From Phycicoccus elongatus Lp2 (GTDB lineage: Bacteria; Actinomycetota; Actinomycetes; Actinomycetales; Dermatophilaceae), in NCBI RefSeq assembly GCF_000367525.1, contig NZ_HF570956.1, positions 1,591,439 through 1,655,438 of the forward strand: 64,000 nucleotides of DNA, read 5' to 3'. A program made the position numbers and the translations under genes. The notes under the pieces were generated by a model. The model ran no database searches and was not told the DNA's origin. It saw nothing but the letters and a program-made list of their open reading frames with translations. Shown piece after piece: positions 55,224 through 63,682 of this stretch; within the stretch, counting starts at the first letter, position 1; the number at the start of each line of letters is the position of its first letter.

Positions 55224-55484
55224 ATGGCGAACATCAAGTCCCAGCTCAAGCGGATCAAGACCAACCGCAAGGCGACCGAGCGCAACAAGGCCGTCAAGTC
55301 CGAGGTCAAGACCGCGGTCCGTCGCTTCCGCGAGGCGGCTGCCGAGGGCAACGGTGAGAAGGTCACCGAGGCCCTCAAGGTTGCATCCAAGAAGCTCGAC
55401 AAGGCCGTGAGCAAGGGTGTCATCCACCAGAACCAGGCCGCCAACAAGAAGTCGGCCATGGCCAAGAAGGCCGCGTCGCTCTGA
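55224..55484 (+). CDS. rpsT: Small ribosomal subunit protein bS20
   Basis: bS20 binds 16S rRNA in the small subunit body. The 86-residue basic protein has the usual start [20 protein letters not shown], the helical [16 protein letters not shown] region and the C-terminal [19 protein letters not shown]. It uses mostly AAG and CGC codons, as expected for high expression. A strong terminator follows at 55501. Confidence 0.97.
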   Translation: MANIKSQLKRIKTNRKATERNKAVKSEVKTAVRRFREAAAEGNGEKVTEALKVASKKLDKAVSKGVIHQNQAANKKSAMAKKAASL

Positions 55485-55500
55485 CGCTCCTTCGCACGGC

Positions 55501-55536
55501 AAGGGCCCGGTCACCACTGGTGGTGACCGGGCCCTT
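55501..55536. terminator. Bidirectional terminator after rpsT
   Basis: A perfect 16-bp stem, AAGGGCCCGGTCACCA with its complement, closes a four-base CTGG loop. It begins 16 bases after the rpsT stop and lies 14 bases beyond the stop of the opposing MazF-like gene, so it can serve both. Confidence 0.9.
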
Positions 55537-55550
55537 CCTGTTGGGCCGCC

Positions 55551-56054
55551 TCAGGCCCGATGGGCGCGAACCGCCTGGGTGACGCGCTCGAAGATCCCGC
55601 GATCGAGGATCGCCCCCTCACGACGGATCCTCGCAGCGTCGACCCGGATGATCCGGTTCACCCGCACCTCGCTCGGCCGACCCTGACGGTCCCAGCCGCC
55701 CGTGCCGATGTCGACCCACTCCCGACCGGCGCGCCGCTCCTGACCCCCGTCACGGTCGTGGTCCTTGCTCGTCAGCGGCAGGCCCAGCAGCCATCGGCCG
55801 TCCCGCCCGATGAGCAACACCGGACGATCCTTGCCCCGGCTGTGATCCTCCTCGAAGGGCACCCACGTCCAGACCACCTCGCCGGGGTCCGGCTGGCCGT
55901 CGGCGTCGGCTGCCCACTCCATCCTCGGCACGCCGTGAAAGTCCCCCGGGTATGCCGCAGGGCTGGCCTCGCGGGTCAGGGGGCCTGCCACCCCGGGCGG
56001 GTTGGGTCCGGGTCCGCGCAGCACGGTGAGGAGTCTGGAGAGCAGTCCGGCCAT
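55551..56054 (-). CDS. PemK/MazF-fold protein without antitoxin neighbour
   Basis: A 167-residue protein with the MazF/PemK SH3-like barrel: EVVWTWVPFEEDHSRGKDRP followed by VLLIGRD (the conserved G-K-x-R-P-x-L/V strand), LPLTSKDHD and a late VRVNRIIRVDAARI. In toxins this fold cuts mRNA; here the extra N-terminal 60 residues and lack of any antitoxin gene suggest a solitary actinobacterial variant, perhaps not toxic. The ATG at 56054 is 7 bases after TAGGGT on the minus strand. Confidence 0.8.
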   Translation of the reverse strand: MAGLLSRLLTVLRGPGPNPPGVAGPLTREASPAAYPGDFHGVPRMEWAADADGQPDPGEVVWTWVPFEEDHSRGKDRPVLLIGRDGRWLLGLPLTSKDHDRDGGQERRAGREWVDIGTGGWDRQGRPSEVRVNRIIRVDAARIRREGAILDRGIFERVTQAVRAHRA

Positions 56055-56093
56055 GGCGACCACCCTATGAGGGGCGTGGGTGAGAATGGCCGG

Positions 56094-57308
56094 GTGAGTC
56101 CACGGCTGTCGCAGCGAGGCAGGGTCGAGCCCTTCCACGTCATGGAACTGCTCAAGGCCGCCAACCGTCGCGCAGCGACCCATGGCGACGTCATCTCGCT
56201 GTGCGCCGGCCAGCCCTCGACACCGGCTCCTGTGGTGGCTCTCGAGGCCGTGGCCACCGCGGTCCGGGACGGGGCGGTGCTCGGCTACACCGACGCGATG
56301 GGCACGGCCGTGTGCCGCGAGGCCATCGCGGGCCACCTCCAGCGCACCTCCGGCCTGCGCGTGGACCCGGCCCACGTCGCGGTGACGACCGGCTCCTCGG
56401 CCGGCTTCACGGCGCTCTTCCTCGCCGCCTTCGACCCCGGCGATGTGGTGATGATGACGCGTCCGGGCTACCCGGCCTACCGCAACACGCTGGCCGCGCT
56501 GGGCTGCCGAGCCGTCGAACTCGAGTGCGGACCAGCGGTGCGCTTCCAGCCGACCGTCGCCCTGCTCGAGGAGTGGACCGCCGCGGCCGGCGCGCCACCG
56601 GCCGGGCTGATCATCGCGTCACCGGCCAATCCGACCGGCACGGTCATCGCGCCCGACGAGCTCGCCGCGATCGCGCGCTGGTGCGACGCGAACGACGTGC
56701 TGCTCGTGAGCGACGAGATCTATCACGGGGTCACCTTCGGCGAGCAGGCCGCGAGCGCGTGGGAGACCTCGCGGGAGGCCGTGCTCGTGGGTTCGGTGAG
56801 CAAGTACTTCTCGATGACCGGGTGGCGGGTCGGGTGGCTGGTGCTGCCGGAGCACCTGGTGCGGCCGGTCGAGTTGCTGCTCGGCAACCTCAACATCTGC
56901 GCTCCGGCGATCGCCCAGGTGGCCGCCGCGGCCGCGCTCGGCCCGACGGCGCGACTCGAGCTGGACGGTCACGTGCGGCGCTACCGCGACAATCGTGACC
57001 ACGTGCTCGCCCGCCTCCCCGAGCTGGGCGTCACCCAGTGGGCACCCGCCGACGGCGCCTTCTATGCGTATGCCGATGTCTCTCACCTCACGCTCGACTC
57101 GGTCGCCTACTGCGACCAGTTGCTCGCTGCCACCGGTGTCGCGATCACCCCGGGCGTGGACTTCGCGCCCGGACACGGCCCGACTCCCGGTCTCGACGGG
57201 CAGCGGTGGGTGCGGATGAGCCTGGCCGGCTCGACCGAGGACATCGACGAGGCGATGAGCCGCTGGATCGCCCACGTGAGGTCCGGCCCGGGCACGCGGC
57301 ATACGTGA
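56094..57308 (+). CDS. PLP-dependent class I/II aminotransferase
   Basis: A 404-residue fold-type I aminotransferase. Markers are PFHVMELLKAANRRAATHGD, TTGSSAGFTALFLAAFDPGD, RPGYPAYRNTL, SPANPTGTVI, DEIYHGVTFG with the PLP-pyridine Asp, and the lysine in VSKYFSMTGWRVGW. The amino-donor is not evident; aspartate- or aromatic-type are both possible. GTG 56094 lies 6 bases after GAGAAT, fitting a leaderless start and sharing a 39-base gap with the divergent MazF-like gene. Confidence 0.88.
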   Translation: MSPRLSQRGRVEPFHVMELLKAANRRAATHGDVISLCAGQPSTPAPVVALEAVATAVRDGAVLGYTDAMGTAVCREAIAGHLQRTSGLRVDPAHVAVTTGSSAGFTALFLAAFDPGDVVMMTRPGYPAYRNTLAALGCRAVELECGPAVRFQPTVALLEEWTAAAGAPPAGLIIASPANPTGTVIAPDELAAIARWCDANDVLLVSDEIYHGVTFGEQAASAWETSREAVLVGSVSKYFSMTGWRVGWLVLPEHLVRPVELLLGNLNICAPAIAQVAAAAALGPTARLELDGHVRRYRDNRDHVLARLPELGVTQWAPADGAFYAYADVSHLTLDSVAYCDQLLAATGVAITPGVDFAPGHGPTPGLDGQRWVRMSLAGSTEDIDEAMSRWIAHVRSGPGTRHT

Positions 57309-57381
57309 CCTGATGACGGCGCCGAGCGTGGGAGACTAGGGGGAGTGCCCTGATCCCCCCACCCAAGAGGTTCCATCTCCC

Positions 57382-59244
57382 GTGTCACCCCGCGCCCGCA
57401 CCGTGCTGCAACCGCACGCGACGCCGCCGGCGGCGATCCGCAACTTCTGCATCATCGCCCACATCGACCACGGCAAGTCGACCCTGGCCGACCGGATGCT
57501 CCAGATCACCGGTGTCGTCGACGAGCGCTCGATGCGGGCGCAATATCTCGACCGGATGGACATCGAGCGCGAGCGCGGCATCACGATCAAGAGCCAAGCC
57601 GTGCGTATGCCGTGGGAACTCGCCGACGAGGCGGGCAGCCTGCAGCCCTACATCCTCAACATGATCGACACCCCCGGCCACGTCGACTTCACCTATGAGG
57701 TCAGCCGCAGCCTCGCCGCCTGCGAGGGTGCCGTGCTCCTCGTCGACGCCGCGCAGGGTATCGAGGCCCAGACCCTCGCCAACCTCTACCTGGCGATGGA
57801 GAACGACCTCCACGTCATCCCGGTCCTCAACAAGATCGACCTGCCGGCCGCTCAGCCGGAGAAGTATGCCGAGGAGTTGGCCAAGCTCGTCGGCTGCGAG
57901 CCCGAGGACTGCCTCAAGGTGTCCGGCAAGACCGGTGTGGGGGTGGAGCCGTTGCTCGACGAGATCGTCCGTCAGTTCCCGTCGCCGGTCGGTGACGCCG
58001 ACGCGCCGAGCCGGGCGATGATCTTCGACTCCGTCTATGACACCTACCGCGGGGTCGTGACCTATGTGCGGGTCATCGACGGCAACCTCAACCCGCGTGA
58101 GCGGATCGTCATGATGTCGACCAAGGCGCACCACGAGCTGCTCGAAATCGGCGTCATCTCACCCGAACCCGTCCCCGGCAAGGGCCTGGGGGTCGGGGAG
58201 GTCGGCTACCTCATCACCGGTGTCAAGGACGTCCGTCAGAGCCGCGTCGGCGACACGGTCACCAACGCCTCCAAGCCGGCCACCACCGCCCTGGGTGGCT
58301 ACCGTGACCCCAAACCGATGGTCTTCTCCGGGCTCTACCCGATCGACGGCTCGGACTACCCGGATCTGCGCGACGCCCTCGACAAGCTCAAGCTCAACGA
58401 TGCCGCCCTCGCCTATGAGCCGGAGACCTCGGCCGCGCTCGGTTTCGGCTTCCGGTGCGGCTTCCTCGGCCTGCTCCACCTCGAGATCGTCCGTGAGCGG
58501 CTCGAGCGCGAGTTCAACCTCGACCTCATCTCCACCCAGCCCAACGTCGTCTACGACGTGACGATGGAGGACGGCAAGGAGATCACGGTCACCAACCCGA
58601 GTGAGTTCCCCGGCGGCAAGGTCGCCGAGGTGCGCGAGCCGATCGTGCGCGCCACGATCCTCGCGCCCAGTGAGTTCATCGGCGCGATCATGGAGCTGTG
58701 TCAGTCCAAGCGCGGCTCGCTGCGCGGCATGGACTACCTCTCCGAGGACCGCGTCGAGATGCGCTACACCCTCCCGCTCGCCGAGATCGTCTTCGACTTC
58801 TTCGACCAGTTGAAGTCGCGCACCAGGGGTTACGCGTCGCTCGACTACGAACCCGACGGCGACCAGGTCGCGGATCTCGTCAAGGTCGACATCCTCCTCC
58901 AAGGCGAGCCGGTCGACGCCTTCAGCGCGATCGTCCACAAGGACCGGGCCTACGGCTATGGCGTGATGATGGCCGGAAAGCTCAAGGAACTCATCCCGCG
59001 GCAACAGTTCGAGGTGCCGATCCAGGCCGCCGTCGGCGCGCGAATCATCGCCCGCGAGAACATCCGCGCGATCCGCAAGGACGTCCTGGCCAAGTGCTAC
59101 GGCGGTGACATCAGCCGCAAGCGCAAGTTGCTCGAGAAGCAGAAGGCCGGCAAGAAGCGGATGAAGAACATCGGCTCGGTCGAGGTGCCCCCGGAGGCCT
59201 TCATCGCGGCGTTGTCCTCGGACGAGCCCGCCAAGAAGAAGTAA
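57382..59244 (+). CDS. lepA: Elongation factor 4 (LepA)
   Basis: LepA is a ribosomal GTPase involved in translation initiation and stress. G1 is AHIDHGKST near 27-35, G2 includes [12 protein letters not shown]3 [13 protein letters not shown]4 NKIDLP. The EF-G-like domains follow and the LepA-specific C-terminal domain ends [20 protein letters not shown]. Length 620 is normal. GTG 57382 gives an N-terminus ~20 residues longer than minimal, typical for actinobacteria. hemW, often next, is absent; an MFS gene follows after 5 bases. Confidence 0.96.
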   Translation: MSPRARTVLQPHATPPAAIRNFCIIAHIDHGKSTLADRMLQITGVVDERSMRAQYLDRMDIERERGITIKSQAVRMPWELADEAGSLQPYILNMIDTPGHVDFTYEVSRSLAACEGAVLLVDAAQGIEAQTLANLYLAMENDLHVIPVLNKIDLPAAQPEKYAEELAKLVGCEPEDCLKVSGKTGVGVEPLLDEIVRQFPSPVGDADAPSRAMIFDSVYDTYRGVVTYVRVIDGNLNPRERIVMMSTKAHHELLEIGVISPEPVPGKGLGVGEVGYLITGVKDVRQSRVGDTVTNASKPATTALGGYRDPKPMVFSGLYPIDGSDYPDLRDALDKLKLNDAALAYEPETSAALGFGFRCGFLGLLHLEIVRERLEREFNLDLISTQPNVVYDVTMEDGKEITVTNPSEFPGGKVAEVREPIVRATILAPSEFIGAIMELCQSKRGSLRGMDYLSEDRVEMRYTLPLAEIVFDFFDQLKSRTRGYASLDYEPDGDQVADLVKVDILLQGEPVDAFSAIVHKDRAYGYGVMMAGKLKELIPRQQFEVPIQAAVGARIIARENIRAIRKDVLAKCYGGDISRKRKLLEKQKAGKKRMKNIGSVEVPPEAFIAALSSDEPAKKK

Positions 59245-59249
59245 CTCGT

Positions 59250-60431
59250 ATGCCGCGGGGCCGGCTCCCCGAGACGCTCCGGCTGAGCCGGTCGCGGCTG
59301 CTCATGTCGGGCAGTGCGCTCCTCTGGGGCCTGCAGTTCGCCTTCCTCACCCCGTCCATCGGCATCATCCTCGTTGCCCTCTACTCGGCGACCCCGGGGG
59401 AGGTCGGCTGGGCGCTCATGCTCTACAACATCTCGGGCTTCATCTCCACCCTCGTCGTTCCGAGCCGCGCGGACCGCCAAGGTGACTACCTGCGCCCCCT
59501 GCTCTGGTGCGGCGGCCTGACCATCGCGCTGGCCACTGCCCTGGCCCTCGTCATGAGCCTGCCGATGGCGTTCCTGGCGCTGGTGGCGCTCGGCGGTCCC
59601 GCGGGCGTCGGGATCGGCCTGCTCTTCGCGCACCAGAAGCACGTCGGCACCTCGGTGTCCGGCATCATGAAGACCCGCGCGATCTTCTCCTTCGCGTGGG
59701 TGGCCGGCCCACCGATCGCGACCTTCATGATCGGCCTGCTCGGCAAGCGGTCGGTCCTCTGGGCTGTCGTGGCCATCGCCGCGCTCGGCCTGGCCTTCAC
59801 CATCCTGATGATGCGCGAGCGGGCCCGCACCGGTGGGCCCATCGTCACCGAGGACTCGCGTGAATCGGTGCTCACCGTGCTTCGCGAGCCGCGCGTCGTC
59901 GTCATGACGCTGGCCTTCCTCGTGCTGGTCGGGACCACCTCGGCGTCCGTGGCGACGGTCGCGCTCTTCGCCACCAACCGCCTCGACCTCGACGTCATCT
60001 GGGGTGGTGTCGCGCTGGGCACGTGCGCCGCCCTGGAGATCCCGATCCTGCTCGGCCTGGGTCGATTGACCACCCGGTTCGGGCCCGCGCGGTTACTCCT
60101 CGTGGGGAGCATCGCCGGGGTCATCTACTACGCTTCGATGGTCGTCATCGACGGACCCGTCCTGCTCGTGGCCCTCCAGGTCCTCAATGCGATCTTCATC
60201 GCGACCGTCCAGGGGCTCGGGCTGACCATCTTCCAGGAGGTCGTGCCGCGACCCGGCCTCGCCTCCGGCCTGTTCATGAACACCCAGCGCCTCGGCGCCA
60301 TCCTCTCCGGCCCCATCATCGCCCTGGGAGCCCTGCCCGGGCTGGGTTACGCCTGGGTCTTCGCCGCCTGCGTGCCGTTGGTGCTCCTCGGCCTGGGCCT
60401 GCTCGCCGTCGCCCGCCGGCTCGGTCGATGA
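59250..60431 (+). CDS. MFS transporter, SET sugar-efflux-like
   Basis: A 393-residue membrane protein with about 12 helices. LPSIG-type features of SetA/SetB sugar exporters are seen: FAFLTPSIGIILVALYSATPGEVGW near the start, VPSRADRQGDYLRPLLW for motif A, and IMKTRAIFSFAWVAGPPIAT, which is characteristic of the SET group. Substrate is inferred only from family. The ATG at 59250 overlaps a GTATGCCG octamer. The stop overlaps the macrodomain gene (ATGA). Confidence 0.82.
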   Translation: MPRGRLPETLRLSRSRLLMSGSALLWGLQFAFLTPSIGIILVALYSATPGEVGWALMLYNISGFISTLVVPSRADRQGDYLRPLLWCGGLTIALATALALVMSLPMAFLALVALGGPAGVGIGLLFAHQKHVGTSVSGIMKTRAIFSFAWVAGPPIATFMIGLLGKRSVLWAVVAIAALGLAFTILMMRERARTGGPIVTEDSRESVLTVLREPRVVVMTLAFLVLVGTTSASVATVALFATNRLDLDVIWGGVALGTCAALEIPILLGLGRLTTRFGPARLLLVGSIAGVIYYASMVVIDGPVLLVALQVLNAIFIATVQGLGLTIFQEVVPRPGLASGLFMNTQRLGAILSGPIIALGALPGLGYAWVFAACVPLVLLGLGLLAVARRLGR

Positions 60432-60949
60432 CTCGGATCACGGCCGTCCGTGGCGACCTCACCGCTGAGGTGGTCGACGCGATCGTCAACGCCGCCAACT
60501 CCTCCCTCCTCGGCGGTGGCGGTGTCGATGGCGCGATTCATCGTGCCGCGGGGCCGCGACTGCTGGAGGCCTGTCGCGAGGTCCGGCGCACGGCATACCC
60601 CGACGGATTGCCCACCGGGTATGCCGTGGCCACGCCCGGCTTCGACCTCCCGGCTCGCTTCGTCATCCACACGGTGGGGCCGAATCGCCATGCGGGACAG
60701 ACCGATTCGGCCCTGCTTGCGTCCTGCTTCCGCGAGTCCCTGCGGATCGCGCGCGAGGCGGGTGCTCGGTCGATCGCCTTCCCGGCCGTGAGCGCGGGCG
60801 TCTATGGGTGGGCCGCTGACGAGGTCGCGCGGATTGCGGTCGACACGGTGCGGGCGGAGACCGGTGACGGGGACTCGATCGAGCTCGTCCGTTTTGTGCT
60901 CTTCTCGCAGCCGCTTCTCTCGGCCTTCGACGCGGCCCTCACCGACTGA
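60428..60949 (+). CDS. Macrodomain protein, O-acetyl-ADP-ribose deacetylase-like
   Basis: A 173-residue macrodomain. ITAVRGDLTAEVVDAIVNAAN carries the catalytic Asn region, GGGGVDGAIHRAAG the ADP-ribose phosphate loop with catalytic Asp, and FPAVSAGVYGW the second phosphate loop. This is the YmdB/MacroD type that hydrolyses O-acetyl-ADP-ribose and mono-ADP-ribosyl groups. Coupled to the MFS gene by a four-base overlap, though no functional link is obvious. Confidence 0.93.
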   Translation: MTRITAVRGDLTAEVVDAIVNAANSSLLGGGGVDGAIHRAAGPRLLEACREVRRTAYPDGLPTGYAVATPGFDLPARFVIHTVGPNRHAGQTDSALLASCFRESLRIAREAGARSIAFPAVSAGVYGWAADEVARIAVDTVRAETGDGDSIELVRFVLFSQPLLSAFDAALTD

Positions 60950-60969
60950 GTCTCCGTAGACTCGCGACC

Positions 60970-61755
60970 ATGGGCCCACTCGTCGCCCGCGTCGAGCCCT
61001 ACGCTCTCGTGGGCCTTTCCCCGGGAACCCATCTCGGTATGCCGTCCGCCCACCTCACGCTCGTCCTCACCCTCGATGCCCCGCTTGAGCTGAGCGGTGG
61101 ACCGATGGGACCGGACCGCCACCGCCTTCGCGTCAGCCTGGCCGGCCTGCACACCACGCCAGTCTCGATCCACCACGAGGGCCGGATGCGCGGGATCCAG
61201 CTCGCCCTCACGCCTGCGGGCTGCCGGGCCCTGCTCGCTTGCCCGGCGGGAGAGCTCGCGGAGCGCGTCGTCGAGGGGGCGGACGTCCTCGGACGACTGG
61301 CGGACGACCTGCGTGACCGGCTGCACGAGGCCGTCGACGCCGATGAGCAGGTCCGCCTGGTCGCGGCGGGGCTCGGTCGGCGAGCCGCGCTCGAACCCAT
61401 GGATCCGCGTCTGGCTCGCGCATGGGAACGATTGGCGCACAGCCATGGACGCGTGACCATCGCCGAGCTCGCCGACGCCGCCGGGTGGTCGCGGCGCCAC
61501 TTCACGCAGCGGTTCACTGCCGAGTTCGGGCAGGGGCCCAAGGTCGTGGCCGGGCTCCTGCGCTTCGGGAGGTCACGCGAGATGGTGCGCCGCGGCATAC
61601 CCGCCGTGGAGGTGGCGCAGCGGTGCGGCTACGCCGACCAGTCGCACCTTGTGCGGGAATGGCGACGACACACCGGCACGACGCCAGGGCGTTGGGCGGG
61701 CGAGGACGACATCGCATTCGTTCAAGACCGGACCAGCGAGGCAGGGGCATCCTGA
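60970..61755 (+). CDS. AraC-family transcriptional regulator
   Basis: A 261-residue regulator with an N-terminal DUF6597-like sensor region (PAHLTLVLTLDAPLEL; GIQLALTPAGCRALL) and a C-terminal AraC domain: VTIAELADAAGWSRRHFTQRF, then IPAVEVAQRCGYADQSHLVRE. ATG 60970 is 7 bases after TAGACT (60957-60962), leaderless. The VOC gene begins 4 bases after it ends and is the likely target or partner; this AraC+VOC pairing recurs in actinobacteria. Confidence 0.9.
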   Translation: MGPLVARVEPYALVGLSPGTHLGMPSAHLTLVLTLDAPLELSGGPMGPDRHRLRVSLAGLHTTPVSIHHEGRMRGIQLALTPAGCRALLACPAGELAERVVEGADVLGRLADDLRDRLHEAVDADEQVRLVAAGLGRRAALEPMDPRLARAWERLAHSHGRVTIAELADAAGWSRRHFTQRFTAEFGQGPKVVAGLLRFGRSREMVRRGIPAVEVAQRCGYADQSHLVREWRRHTGTTPGRWAGEDDIAFVQDRTSEAGAS

Positions 61756-61759
61756 GCGC

Positions 61760-62167
61760 ATGGACACCACACCGCAGCAATCCCGCACCGACCACAACGT
61801 CTGGGCCGCGATCTTCGCCGACGACCCGCTCGCGCTGCGCGCCTGGCTGGTCGGCATCGGTTTCGAGGAGGGCATCGTCGTGCCCGACGAAGACGGGGTG
61901 AGCATCCACCACAGCGAGCTGCTCTGGCCCGAGGGCGGCCGTGTCATGGTCTCCACCCGGGACACCAAGGAGCAGGAGTGGGAGGGTGTCGGCCGGGTCT
62001 CGCTCTACGTCGTGACCGCGGATCCCGCGGCCGTCCACGAGCGCGCGGTGGCTGCGGGCGCCACGATCACCCGTCCCCTCAAGAACGAATCCGATTATGA
62101 GTCAAGGGGATTCAGCTGCACCGACCCCGAGGGCAACCACTGGAGTTTCGGCACCTACGCCGGCTGA
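61760..62167 (+). CDS. VOC-family (glyoxalase/bleomycin-resistance fold) protein
   Basis: A 135-residue protein with one VOC module pair: AAIFADDPLALRAWLVGIGF, SIHHSELLWPEGGRVMV, SLYVVTADPAAVHERAVAAG and CTDPEGNHWSFG, the last being the metal-binding Glu/hydrophobic end typical of the fold. It may bind or modify a small molecule sensed by the AraC regulator. Its final 13 bases overlap the convergent NUDIX gene. Confidence 0.87.
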   Translation: MDTTPQQSRTDHNVWAAIFADDPLALRAWLVGIGFEEGIVVPDEDGVSIHHSELLWPEGGRVMVSTRDTKEQEWEGVGRVSLYVVTADPAAVHERAVAAGATITRPLKNESDYESRGFSCTDPEGNHWSFGTYAG

Positions 62168-62730
62168 GGCCCCTCTGAGGGGACCGTGCTCTCCTCGGTG
62201 TCCGGCAGGGCCAGCCCGGCCAGCCCCGGGTCGCCGGTCATCGCCTCCCAGTGGTCCCAGAGCATGACGAGCTCGGCCGGCCAGACCGGCTCGGAGGCCG
62301 CGGTCACATCGTCGCGAGTGAGCCACTCGGTCGCCACGATGCAGGCGGCTTCCTCCTCCGTGTAGCCGGAGGAATCGGGCGCGAAACCCGTTGTCCGCAC
62401 GCCGAAGAACACCTCGTCCTGGTCGACGATGACATCGGAGTAGCCGTGGACGACCCGGCGGGTAGCCACCGGCCCGAACAGCGCACCGGCGTCCACCGCC
62501 AACCCGGTCTCCTCGTGCAACTCGCGCACGGCCGCCTCGAGGTCGCTCTCGCCCGGGTCGACCCCACCGCCGGGGGTCATCCACCAGTGCGGCACGGGGT
62601 TCAGGCCCAGGTCGCTGTCGCGGAAGAGCAGCACCCGGTCCGCCTCGTCGACGACGAGCAGGCGAGCAGTGCGACGACGGACCCTCGGCCGGTTCGCAGG
62701 GGCGGGCACGCCGGACGTGGAGTGGGGCAC
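62155..62730 (-). CDS. NUDIX hydrolase
   Basis: A 191-residue protein with a complete Nudix box: GGGVDPGESDLEAAVRELHE followed by ETGL, matching G-x5-E-x7-R-E-x-x-E-E-x-G. VPHWWMTPGGG precedes it. The ~55 residues after the core hold a region with WDHWEAMTGDP that is not family-typical. Substrate (nucleoside diphosphate derivative) unknown. GTG 62730 lies 6 bases after TAGGTT on the minus strand, so a leaderless start is likely. Confidence 0.9.
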   Translation of the reverse strand: MPHSTSGVPAPANRPRVRRRTARLLVVDEADRVLLFRDSDLGLNPVPHWWMTPGGGVDPGESDLEAAVRELHEETGLAVDAGALFGPVATRRVVHGYSDVIVDQDEVFFGVRTTGFAPDSSGYTEEEAACIVATEWLTRDDVTAASEPVWPAELVMLWDHWEAMTGDPGLAGLALPDTEESTVPSEGPQPA

Positions 62731-62771
62731 ATCGGCAACCTACCCGGCATACCGATGAGTAACATCACGGG

Positions 62772-63239
62772 GTGACTCAGACCTATGCGCTCTACCGCAA
62801 GCTCGCCACGTTCCCGCAGGGCAAGCGGATGTTCTCGATCATGTTCGCGCGCAAGGCGCCTTACTTCCGCACGGTGCGCCCGCTCGTGCGTGAGGTGCGG
62901 CCCAACCACGTCGAGTTGACGATCGCCAACCGCAAGGCGGTCCACAACCACATCGGCACCGTGCACGCCATCGCCGTGTGCAATGGCCTGGAGGCCGCGA
63001 TGGGGCTGCTCGCCGAGGCGACCATCCCCAGCCACCGGCGCTGGCTGCCCAAGGGCCTGGAGGTCGCCTATCTCGCGAAGTCGACGACCGACCTGCTCTG
63101 CATCGCCGCGACGGACCCGAGCGACTGGGCCGACGATGTGAACGAAGTGCGTGTGCGGGTCCGTGCGATCCGCACCGACGGGGAAGTCGTCGTCGAGGGT
63201 GTCATCCCGCTGCACGTCACGGACAAGCCGCAGCGCTGA
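62772..63239 (+). CDS. DUF4442 hotdog-fold protein
   Basis: A 155-residue protein of the DUF4442 hotdog group, related to PaaI-type acyl-CoA thioesterases: RTVRPLVREVRPNHVELTIAN, then HNHIGTVHAIAVCNGLEAAMG, with a GT-H-A helix start, and RWLPKGLEVAYLAKSTTDL. Catalysis is presumed from fold only. GTG 62772 lies exactly 6 bases after TAACAT (62760-62765). The 3' end overlaps the opposing NUDIX-like gene by 23 bases. Confidence 0.85.
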   Translation: MTQTYALYRKLATFPQGKRMFSIMFARKAPYFRTVRPLVREVRPNHVELTIANRKAVHNHIGTVHAIAVCNGLEAAMGLLAEATIPSHRRWLPKGLEVAYLAKSTTDLLCIAATDPSDWADDVNEVRVRVRAIRTDGEVVVEGVIPLHVTDKPQR

Positions 63240-63681
63240 GCCGGTCGAGGAAGACCCGCTGGCCCTTGACCAGGCGCTCACGCGCTCGTTCCAGACTCAT
63301 CCACTCACCGCGATCGACTTCGGGAATCGACATCGTGCGACCCGATCGCGGGGGCCACTCGATCTCGATCTCGTTGCTGCGCAGCCATTCCAGTGACTCG
63401 GTGGCCCACACGGCATACGCAGTGACGACCTTGCCACTGTGCCGCGTCTCGCCGAGATCGACCCACTGACCCTCGGGCACCGCTCGCCCGACCTCCTCGG
63501 CGAACTCGCGCCGTGCCGTCGCACGGGGCTCCTCGGTCTCCGGGTCGTACTCACCCTTGGTGATGCTCCAGGCGCCCTCATCCTTGCGGGCCCAGAAGGG
63601 TCCGCCCATGTGCACGAGGAAGACCTCGAGATCACCGTCGTGACCGACCCGACAGGGCATCACCCCGGCGCTGTGCCGCAT
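63217..63681 (-). CDS. NUDIX-domain protein, predicted NTP pyrophosphohydrolase
   Basis: A 154-residue NUDIX protein. The segment WSITKGEYDPETEEPRATAR then REFAEEVG fits the Nudix box, with the glutamates of REFAEEVG as metal ligands, although the G-x5-E spacing has an extra charged stretch. SAGVMPCRVG and LEVFLVHMGGPFWARKDEGA are typical of the YtkD/DUF-type 'NTP pyrophosphohydrolase' branch. ATG 63681 lies one base after the stop of the upstream phosphatase gene, so they are co-transcribed. Confidence 0.88.
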   Translation of the reverse strand: MRHSAGVMPCRVGHDGDLEVFLVHMGGPFWARKDEGAWSITKGEYDPETEEPRATARREFAEEVGRAVPEGQWVDLGETRHSGKVVTAYAVWATESLEWLRSNEIEIEWPPRSGRTMSIPEVDRGEWMSLERARERLVKGQRVFLDRLSAAACP

Positions 63682-63682
63682 G

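Larger units (their letters stand above)
830..63418. repeat. Dispersed octamer GTATGCCG, about 57 copies
   Basis: By eye I find about 59 copies of GTATGCC/GGCATAC, about 57 with the full octamer GTATGCCG/CGGCATAC. Examples are 830, 1066, 4450, 7114, 10240, 15768, 19527, 25591, 31000, 35664, 42232, 46775, 51793, 57605, 60592 and 63412. Copies lie on both strands (34 as GTATGCC, 25 as GGCATAC), in every reading frame, and between genes. The two copies lacking the final G are at 16466 and 39003. Confidence 0.85.

Noticed and set aside
53535-55517. 660-codon minus-strand frame across holA and rpsT
   Set aside because: It runs through two conserved plus-strand genes and the rpsT leader and has shadow composition.
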